Origin: Candidatus Rifleibacteriota bacterium
Lineage (GTDB): Bacteria; Muiribacteriota; Ozemobacteria; Ozemobacterales; Ozemobacteraceae
DNA length: 5,122 nucleotides
NCBI GenBank assembly: GCA_028691595.1
Contig: JAQUZA010000268.1
Location: forward strand, 1 to 5,122
Direction of reading: 5' to 3'
Below the pieces are notes generated by a model. That model searched no databases and had not been told where the DNA came from. It worked only from the letters and a program-made list of their open reading frames with translations. How positions within the stretch are numbered: position 1 is the first letter of the stretch; every line of letters starts with the position of its first letter. The translations under genes and the position numbers were made by a program. Positions 1 to 5,122 of the stretch are shown here, piece by piece.

Positions 1-571
1 CAATCTGATTCATCAATTCGGTGTTCTTTGCTGTTTCCTTGAGCAGACCAAGGGGAGTTGCAGTAGTAACTGCATCTGCAGTAGAAACAACCATGCCCAT
101 ACCTGGTTTCAGCCAGGTTGTCATATAGACTGGCCAGCTGGCCAGAAGAACAGCACGCGCCACATGGGCCGGATTGAAAATATTCTGCCCCAGTCCGCCA
201 TAAGCCTGTTTGCCTAGAGCAATGGCAACAAACCCACCCGTAAAAGCAACCCAGAGTGGTATGGCCACTGGAACGCAGAAAGCCAGGAGAATTCCGGTTA
301 CCACGGCACTTCCGTCTGCTATGCTTGACGGTTTGTTTAAGAGAAATTTCTGAATGAAAAACTCGGCGGCAACTGCACCCAGCACGGAGCATGCTATGAC
401 AAGCGCGGCACGCAGACCGAAGTTATGAATAGCCATTATCAGGGCTGGAAACATTGCCAGGTTGACATCCCACATTACACGGGCGGAAGAAAGACCTGAC
501 TGAATGTGTGGCGAGGTTGTGACCAGAAGTCTTGGAACTGCAGAGGTATTTGTTGCGGTGATTGCACTCAT
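1..571 (-). CDS. rnfD: RnfD, electron transport complex membrane subunit (partial, 3' end beyond window)
   Basis: RnfD is an integral membrane subunit of the Rnf complex (ferredoxin:NAD+ oxidoreductase coupled to Na+ or H+ transport) and carries a covalently bound FMN. I translated 190 codons from the ATG at 571; the frame is open to base 1, so the C-terminal part is missing. Seen directly: hydrophobic segments at about residues 38-72 and 88-120, the family signature KQAYGGLGQNIFNP at 121-134, and DAVTTATPL at 166-174, which aligns with the FMN attachment motif (SQATPL in E. coli RsxD), making Thr172 the expected phosphoester-linked residue. Only about a dozen residues separate the helix ending near TTWLKP from this motif, shorter than in E. 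coli. The start is supported by AGGA at 580-583, 8 bases upstream and inside the end of rnfC. The gap to the rnfC stop is 5 bases, so translational coupling is likely. The family assignment is firm; whether Na+ or H+ is moved cannot be read here. Confidence 0.95.
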   Translation of the reverse strand, partial: MSAITATNTSAVPRLLVTTSPHIQSGLSSARVMWDVNLAMFPALIMAIHNFGLRAALVIACSVLGAVAAEFFIQKFLLNKPSSIADGSAVVTGILLAFCVPVAIPLWVAFTGGFVAIALGKQAYGGLGQNIFNPAHVARAVLLASWPVYMTTWLKPGMGMVVSTADAVTTATPLGLLKETAKNTELMNQI

Positions 572-576
572 TCACG

Positions 577-1914
577 TTATCCTTTGCTGGCGGCCGATTT
601 TTTGCGTTCAGCCATGACATTTTTTTTGCCAAGTTTGAAGGTTTGAACCAGCGGCAGGCCGGCCGGGCATGAATATGAGCAGCACCCACATTCGATGCAG
701 TCGAGCATGCCAAGCTGATCTGCCTTTTCCCATTTTTTATGATCGACCATCTGCTTCATCTGCTGTGGAATCAGGCCCATCGGGCAGGCGCGGATACAAC
801 TGCCACAGCGCAGACAAGCTGTCTGAACTGGAACTTTGGCCTGTGTTTCATCCCAGCAGAGCACTCCACTGGTGCCTTTGATTATGGGAACATTGAGATC
901 AAAAAGGGCAAAACCCATCATCGGGCCGCCCATGATTACTTTTTTCAGGGGAATATCAGCTTTGAGGCCGCCGGCCATTTCGATAAAGTCGCCGACGGTA
1001 GTGCCGATGCGGACACGGTAATTGCCTGGTTTGGCTGCACAATTTCCGGCAAGGGTAACAACACGTTCCAGAAGAGGTTTCTGCAGGTTAACGGCATCGG
1101 TGATGGCTGCCGCTGAGGCAACGTTTTGTACCACAACGCCTACATCCATCGGCAGTTTCCCGGAGGGGACTTCACGATTGAGGCAGGCGAAGATCAGTTG
1201 TTTTTCGCCACCCTGAGGGTATTTGACTTCGAGGGGTTGAACGTGCAGAGCGGGCTCGTTTTTAAATTTCTCCTGGAACAGGGCAATCGCATCGGGCTTG
1301 TTCATTTCTATGCCGATGATGCCTTTTTCAGCCTTTAGAACGCGCATGATCAACTTTAAACCGGTAATTATCCGGTCGGGCTCTTCAAGCATAAGGCGGT
1401 GATCTGCCGTCAGGGCAGGTTCGCATTCGACCCCGTTGAGAATAACTGTGTCGATATGTCTGGTTTCTGGCGGCGATAGCTTCACGTGGGTAGGAAAGGT
1501 TGCGCCACCAAGGCCAACAACGCCAGACTGCTGGATGCGTCTTTTAATTTCTTCGGGAGAAAGGTTGAGACCGTCTTCAGAACTATAAGTCGGCTCTACC
1601 TCATCAGGAGATCTTTCTATAACAATAGCGGGGCTGGGCACACCAAATGGGTGCATGAAGTTTCCCGCGCCAATAACGGTTCCACTGATAGTCGCATGTA
1701 CAGGAGCTGAAACAAAACCGCCTGGCTCTGCTATGCACTGGCCACAGCTGACCTTGTCAGTAATTTTATGAGTCGGCTTTGCCGGCGCACCTATATGCTG
1801 CGACACGTGAAGAATGACTTTAGATGGAACAGGGAGGTTGATGACTGGTTTGTCAGCAGTGGTTTTTAAACCTGGTGGATGCAGCCCACCCGCAAAGCTT
1901 CTTGGTTCAAGCAT
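577..1914 (-). CDS. rnfC: RnfC, NADH-binding iron-sulfur subunit of the Rnf complex
   Basis: RnfC is the peripheral cytoplasmic subunit that exchanges electrons with NAD(H) through FMN and two 4Fe-4S clusters. From the ATG at 1914 the protein is 445 aa. Domains in order: an RnfC N-terminal domain opening with FAGGLHPPGLK (about 7-17) and containing FVSAPVHATISGTV; a Complex I 51-kDa-like nucleotide/FMN domain with GLGGATFPT (about 134-142) and NGVECEP (160-166); an SLBB-like region around 290-335 containing GGPMMG; and two ferredoxin motifs, CLRCGSCIRACP (Cys 367, 370, 373, 377) and CIECGCCSYSCP (Cys 406, 409, 412, 416). It ends soon after the second motif in a short basic tail, without the long Ala/Lys-rich extension of enterobacterial RsxC. 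An upstream in-frame ATG at 1923 would add three residues, but AGGAG directly abuts it; the ATG at 1914 has AGGAG 9 bases away and matches the usual family N-terminus. Oddity: an extra CGQC (Cys57, Cys60) in the N-terminal domain. rnfD follows after 5 bases. Confidence 0.96.
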   Translation of the reverse strand: MLEPRSFAGGLHPPGLKTTADKPVINLPVPSKVILHVSQHIGAPAKPTHKITDKVSCGQCIAEPGGFVSAPVHATISGTVIGAGNFMHPFGVPSPAIVIERSPDEVEPTYSSEDGLNLSPEEIKRRIQQSGVVGLGGATFPTHVKLSPPETRHIDTVILNGVECEPALTADHRLMLEEPDRIITGLKLIMRVLKAEKGIIGIEMNKPDAIALFQEKFKNEPALHVQPLEVKYPQGGEKQLIFACLNREVPSGKLPMDVGVVVQNVASAAAITDAVNLQKPLLERVVTLAGNCAAKPGNYRVRIGTTVGDFIEMAGGLKADIPLKKVIMGGPMMGFALFDLNVPIIKGTSGVLCWDETQAKVPVQTACLRCGSCIRACPMGLIPQQMKQMVDHKKWEKADQLGMLDCIECGCCSYSCPAGLPLVQTFKLGKKNVMAERKKSAASKG

Positions 1915-1923
1915 TAGTAGCAT

Positions 1924-1928
1924 CTCCT
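1924..1928 (-). promoter_or_regulatory. Ribosome binding site deciding the rnfC start
   Basis: The minus strand reads AGGAG at 1928-1924. It touches the ATG at 1923 with no spacer, which is unworkable for initiation there, but lies 9 bases before the ATG at 1914, a normal spacing. This favours 1914 as the rnfC start. Confidence 0.75.
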
Positions 1929-1958
1929 GGATATCGTGACTCCAAGTTGAAACGTGCT

Positions 1959-1987
1959 ACATTAACATATTAAGGCTGAGTTTTCAA
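1959..1987 (-). promoter_or_regulatory. Weak candidate sigma-70-type promoter for rnfC
   Basis: On the minus strand TTGAAA (1987-1982, 5 of 6 to the -35 consensus) is followed after 17 bases by TAATGT (1964-1959, only 3 of 6 to the -10 consensus), preceded by TGT that resembles an extended -10. Transcription would begin near 1952, giving a leader of roughly 38 bases before the ATG at 1914. The -35 element overlaps the chemoreceptor stop codon. The spacing is good but the -10 is poor and such matches arise by chance in AT-rich gaps, so this is suggestive only. The alternative is read-through from the chemoreceptor gene; I see no stem followed by a T-run that would terminate it. Confidence 0.3.
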
Positions 1988-4278
1988 TGTTTGCCGCTTG
2001 GCTTTTTTGTTTCTGATGTCTTTTCAGGCGCAGGCAAAGCGGGGGGAGAAGACGGTACTCCGGCGTTGGCATCGCCCGATGCAGTGGTTCTTGCCGAGAG
2101 TTCTGCCTGGGATTCATCGTCTTCATCTGTTGGCGGAATATTGGCCAGCCCTGTATATTCACGGGTTTCAAGGACGAAATGGGCAAGCATCCGGTTCATT
2201 TCATCAGCCACCATACTAAGGTGTTTGGTAATTTTAGCCATATCCTGAATTGAATCTCTCTGAGATTTTAGCGATTCAAGAACGCCATCGACCTCTTTTG
2301 TGGTCGTTTTAGTGGTGATCGAGAGGTTTTCAATTGAAAGGCTGATTGCTTCGATATTTTTGCTCTGTTCAACAGAGGATTTGCTGATATCCTGAACCTG
2401 GACATTCACGCTTTCAGAAGCCATACCAATTTCATCGAGGTAACCACCGGCCTGATTGATGATTTTAACGCCTTCCTGGACTTTGTCTTTGCCCAGACTC
2501 ATTTCTTCAACCGCTTTGTTGGTTTTGTGCTGGATTTCACCGATCAGGGCTCCGATTTCTTCGGCTGCCTTGGCGCTTTGTTCGGCCAGCTTTTTAACGT
2601 TTGCAGCAACTACAACGAAGCCTTTTCCCTGTTCACCGGCTCGGGCAGCTTCAATTGCGGCGTTAAGAGCGAGAAGGTTTGTCTGGCGAGATATTGCGGT
2701 AATGGTAAGAACGATTTTACCGATTTTACGTGACTGGCCCTTCAATTCTTCAAGAACACGTGATGAGTCACCAACCGCTCTTTCAATTTCTTTGATAGTC
2801 GTTGAAGCTTCTCTCACCGCTTCCATGCCCTGGGTAGCCTTGAGTCTGTTTTGAACGGATTCTTCATAGGCTCGATTCGAGCGTTTGGCGATCAGTTGCG
2901 AATTGGCCGAAATTTCTTCGATTGCGGCCGCAGTCGACTCAAGGGTGGTGGCTGAATCTTTTGATGCCTTGGTAATTCTCTGGGTGTTGCCAAATATGTT
3001 CTGAATGGATTCGTTTGATTGAAACGTCAGGTTGGAAATACCGTTCGCCATATGAGAAAGGCGGTTGATAACATCCTGAATCTGCAGAAGAAGGCGTTGG
3101 ATATAGCCAATAAACTTGTTGAATCGTTCGGAAACCTCAGTCAATTCATCTTTGCCAACAATTGCCAGCCTTTTGGTAAGGTCGCCCCGGCCTCTTGATA
3201 TTTCTTCGAGGCCTGTCGAAACACCTCGGATCTGCTTTACAACTCCATTTATAACAATCATGGTGATGCCAGTCATGACCACCAGGCCGAAAATGATCAA
3301 GAATAATGAAAAATTCTGAGCTTTGTTGAGAGCTCCCATAAGACCCTGGGTATCGACAACTGTTAAAAGAACCCACGATGAATTTTGCACCGGTGCCGCT
3401 GCCAGAAGAATATTTGATTTTTCAGCCAGAAGAAACTCGTGAAAACCGCTCTTGTTCGTAACGATTCTTTCTGCGTGATCCTGAAGTTCAGGTTCACGGG
3501 AATTCAAAAAGATTCGCCTCTGAGGGTCAAGAATATTTTCACTGTCACTGTGTGCAAGGTAAAACCCATTCTGGGAATACTCACTTGAAATCACTGAAGT
3601 TTTGCCGCCAACGTTGGCAAGAGCCCCGGGAATGTTTTCAAACAGACCTTCGAGGCTGATTCCGATGACAACGATGCCAAGCTTCTTTCTTTGTGAGATT
3701 ACGGGCTTGAAAAGAAAAATCACGCGTTCTTTGTATTCTTCGTTATTTTGCTGATAAAAAACCTGGCTGCGAAAGATTCCTTCGGTTTCAAGTGTATCCT
3801 TCATTTTGCCGTTGATGAATTTTTCGTATGGTGGTTCGTCTTCTCCGGGTTCTTTCCCGTTGGTAAGAAGCCTGAACATTGTGTTTCCTTCGTAGTCGAG
3901 TATGGAAATGTCGAATACGTCGTTTGCCGTGATGTTTTCATTGCGGGCAAGAAGTCCTTCAATCGGAGAGCGAAGAACCTGCTTCCATTGCTCGATCATT
4001 TGTGTTTCGTCAGGAGCCTGTTGCACCCAGGAAAGAAATTGAACCGTGGAATTCAGTCTGGCCAGGTAGTCCAGGATTTGCTCGTGACCTTTCATTGCAG
4101 CATTAATCTTGCCCGCTTCTGAATTGAGAATGGTCAGAATCTGCAGTGGAATCTGGCTTTTTACGGCGCTTCTGATTCTTTCGGAAGTGAAAAAAGTCAT
4201 GCCGAGCAGGATCAATGAAACCAGTACCATCGTAAAAAAAAGTCTGGTTTTGATTTTTAAATTACTGAAAAATTCCAC
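1984..4278 (-). CDS. Methyl-accepting chemotaxis protein with dCache sensor and HAMP domains
   Basis: A transmembrane chemoreceptor of 764 aa that would signal through CheW/CheA. Seen in order: membrane helix about 12-30; extracytoplasmic double-Cache-like sensor about 33-320 (ILDYEGNTMFR near 126, a GIVVIGISLEGL strand-helix near 201, NGFYLAHSDS near 237, AAAPVQNSSWVLLTVVD near 293); second membrane helix about 324-345; HAMP about 346-400 (GRGDLTKRL, GKDELTEVSERFN); then a long signalling coiled coil to about 703. The hairpin tip is near 528-568, including QTNLLALNAAIEAARAGEQG. A candidate methylation site is the E454/E455 pair in AAIEEISA. The C-terminal tail, about 710-764, is acidic then Pro/Ser/Thr-rich, and ends KPSGKH with no CheR-tethering pentapeptide resembling NWETF. 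Unusual: Asn560 replaces the normally conserved Glu of the VAxEVRxLAE segment. The start is GTG with AAGGAA 7 bases upstream; starting at Met17 would cut the first membrane helix. The ligand is unknown; I do not see the R-x-W-Y pattern of amino-acid-binding dCache domains. Confidence 0.95.
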   Translation of the reverse strand: MEFFSNLKIKTRLFFTMVLVSLILLGMTFFTSERIRSAVKSQIPLQILTILNSEAGKINAAMKGHEQILDYLARLNSTVQFLSWVQQAPDETQMIEQWKQVLRSPIEGLLARNENITANDVFDISILDYEGNTMFRLLTNGKEPGEDEPPYEKFINGKMKDTLETEGIFRSQVFYQQNNEEYKERVIFLFKPVISQRKKLGIVVIGISLEGLFENIPGALANVGGKTSVISSEYSQNGFYLAHSDSENILDPQRRIFLNSREPELQDHAERIVTNKSGFHEFLLAEKSNILLAAAPVQNSSWVLLTVVDTQGLMGALNKAQNFSLFLIIFGLVVMTGITMIVINGVVKQIRGVSTGLEEISRGRGDLTKRLAIVGKDELTEVSERFNKFIGYIQRLLLQIQDVINRLSHMANGISNLTFQSNESIQNIFGNTQRITKASKDSATTLESTAAAIEEISANSQLIAKRSNRAYEESVQNRLKATQGMEAVREASTTIKEIERAVGDSSRVLEELKGQSRKIGKIVLTITAISRQTNLLALNAAIEAARAGEQGKGFVVVAANVKKLAEQSAKAAEEIGALIGEIQHKTNKAVEEMSLGKDKVQEGVKIINQAGGYLDEIGMASESVNVQVQDISKSSVEQSKNIEAISLSIENLSITTKTTTKEVDGVLESLKSQRDSIQDMAKITKHLSMVADEMNRMLAHFVLETREYTGLANIPPTDEDDESQAELSARTTASGDANAGVPSSPPALPAPEKTSETKKPSGKH

Positions 4279-4285
4279 CCTGAGG

Positions 4286-4291
4286 TTCCTT
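4286..4291 (-). promoter_or_regulatory. Ribosome binding site for the GTG-initiated chemoreceptor gene
   Basis: The minus strand reads AAGGAA at 4291-4286, followed after 7 bases by GTG at 4278-4276. Its first base is the last base of the upstream amidase TAA stop (4293-4291). This supports the GTG as the true start and suggests terminating ribosomes from the amidase gene may help load the chemoreceptor message. Confidence 0.7.
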
Positions 4292-5122
4292 TATTTGCCA
4301 GGTATCTTTATTGTCTGACCGGTTTTAATAAGATGTTTGTCCGAAAATTTGTTGAGTTTGCTTATCTGTGCAACTGTAACACCATGTTTTGCCGCAATGC
4401 CCGACAGTGTGTCACCAGATTTAACTTTATAACTGATGATTCTGGGTCTGACAGTTTTTGTTCTGGTTGATTTTTTGCTTTTTGCTGATGCTTTTTTAAG
4501 GGCTGCCTGTCTGGCTTTCTGGGCAGCTGCAGTCTGAATGTATTCAAGATAAGAAGAATCGAGACCTTCTTCTACATGCCCCAGCAAAAAATCTCTAACT
4601 CCAAAATAGAGACCCTGTGCCAGTCTTGTTCTGGCGGTATAATTTTTTAGAATCTCAGCATCCTGAAGGTTGGAGACGTAGCCAAATTCAACCAGAATTG
4701 AAGGCATTGCCATCGAATGCAATACTTTGAAGCCTGCTCGCTTAACCCCTCTGGAAGGCAACTGAACCACCGAGGCACCAAGTTGAGTTTCAGCTTTTTC
4801 TGCAAGCTGTCGGCTTTGGTTCATTATAAAAGCCTGTTTTTCAATTATTTCCTTTCTGGAAATAACAGCGGCCACGTTGTTAGTTGTGCCGGCAAAATCT
4901 ACCTGATTTTCAGTGTCAGCAACAAGGCGTTCAGCCTCGCCAACTGCCCCCTTTGGAGATTCGTAATAAATCTCGATTCCGCGGATAGCCTTCTTTGAAT
5001 TGTAATTTACATGCAGGCTGATAAAAGCATCGGCACTGAGTCTTTCTGCTATTTCACGTCTTTTTTCAAGGGGAATAATGTAGTCGCCATCGCGAGTCAA
5101 AATAGCCTTGAATAGATCGGAA
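4291..5122 (-). CDS. N-acetylmuramoyl-L-alanine amidase (Amidase_3) with C-terminal LysM (partial, 5' end beyond window)
   Basis: A zinc-dependent amidase that cleaves the bond between N-acetylmuramic acid and the L-Ala of the peptide stem, acting outside the cytoplasmic membrane. The frame stays open to the window edge, so 276 residues are visible and the N-terminus, with any signal peptide and the first zinc His and Glu, is missing. Visible family marks: LTRDGDYIIPLEKR at about 8-21, SLHVN with the later zinc-ligand His (about 37), RGVKRAGFKVLHSMAMPSI near 124-142 and VEFGYVSN with the catalytic Glu (about 145). A Lys/Ala-rich linker (about 198-225) leads to one LysM domain (about 230-275, YKVKSGDTLSGIAAKHGV) that binds glycan. 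The spacing between the His and Glu motifs is about 108 residues, with no obvious large insertion of the autoinhibitory kind known in some AmiB/AmiC proteins. Which subfamily (AmiABC-like division enzyme or other) is not decidable. A TTG at 5100 is not the start, because conserved sequence continues upstream of it. The chemoreceptor gene follows after 12 bases. Confidence 0.95.
   Translation of the reverse strand, partial: SDLFKAILTRDGDYIIPLEKRREIAERLSADAFISLHVNYNSKKAIRGIEIYYESPKGAVGEAERLVADTENQVDFAGTTNNVAAVISRKEIIEKQAFIMNQSRQLAEKAETQLGASVVQLPSRGVKRAGFKVLHSMAMPSILVEFGYVSNLQDAEILKNYTARTRLAQGLYFGVRDFLLGHVEEGLDSSYLEYIQTAAAQKARQAALKKASAKSKKSTRTKTVRPRIISYKVKSGDTLSGIAAKHGVTVAQISKLNKFSDKHLIKTGQTIKIPGK

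Noticed and set aside
423..713. Open frame of 96 codons on the minus strand across the rnfC-rnfD junction
   Set aside because: It is out of frame with both rnfC and rnfD and overlaps the well-supported end of one and start of the other; no domain is recognisable.
739..1116. Open frame of 125 codons on the plus strand
   Set aside because: It lies entirely antisense to rnfC, whose iron-sulfur and flavin motifs are unambiguous. The translation has no recognisable domain and is an opposite-strand shadow.
1962..1973. Near-palindrome TTAACATATTAA considered as a redox-regulator (Rex-like) operator
   Set aside because: It lacks the TTGT...ACAA outer bases of Rex sites, and only the outer TTAA pairs are symmetric, which is common by chance in AT-rich DNA.
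1947..1987. Inverted repeat TTGAAA/TTTCAA in the gap before rnfC, considered as a terminator
   Set aside because: The arms are only 6 bases, separated by 29 bases, AT-rich and not followed by a T-run on the minus strand, so it is unlikely to terminate transcription.
2456..2854. Open frame of 132 codons on the plus strand
   Set aside because: It is antisense to the signalling-domain region of the chemoreceptor; its Ala/Ser/Leu-rich translation is what the reverse of a coiled-coil coding sequence gives.
3748..4122. Open frame of 124 codons on the plus strand
   Set aside because: It is antisense to the chemoreceptor sensor domain; there is no family resemblance, and the minus-strand gene is complete and intact through it.

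Overview
The window is a compact, wholly minus-strand stretch of bacterial DNA. Read in the direction of transcription (high to low coordinates) it holds four genes: the 3' part of a peptidoglycan amidase with a C-terminal LysM domain (5122-4291), a complete dCache-type methyl-accepting chemotaxis protein (4278-1984), a complete rnfC (best start 1914, end 577) and the 5' part of rnfD (571 to the window edge). No RNA gene, mobile element, CRISPR array or long non-coding stretch is visible, and no gap between genes exceeds about 70 bases.

Layout: the amidase and chemoreceptor genes are 12 bases apart, and the chemoreceptor's Shine-Dalgarno overlaps the amidase stop codon, so these two are probably one transcription unit. 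The chemoreceptor and rnfC are separated by about 69 bases, which hold a weak candidate promoter and the rnfC ribosome binding site but no convincing terminator. rnfC and rnfD are 5 bases apart and look translationally linked. The rest of the Rnf operon should lie beyond base 1.

Function: RnfC and RnfD are subunits of the Rnf complex, a membrane ferredoxin:NAD+ oxidoreductase that couples electron transfer to Na+ or H+ transport. RnfC carries the NADH/FMN-type fold and two 4Fe-4S motifs. RnfD carries the threonine motif for covalent FMN. The amidase trims peptide stems from murein, and the chemoreceptor senses an unknown ligand outside the membrane. I see no direct functional link between the cell-wall/chemotaxis pair and the Rnf genes.

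Organism: rnfC follows an unrelated gene rather than rnfB, RnfC is short (about 445 aa, without the long repetitive tail of gammaproteobacterial homologues), and RnfD has a short loop before its FMN motif. Together these suggest the rnfCDGEAB-type arrangement found in many anaerobes rather than the rnfABCDGE arrangement of gammaproteobacteria. GC content looks moderate. A motile, probably anaerobic bacterium is a reasonable inference, but the phylum cannot be fixed from this sequence. I do not see a previously undescribed system here. The most unusual details are an Asn replacing a near-invariant Glu in the chemoreceptor signalling tip and an extra CxxC in the N-terminal domain of RnfC.
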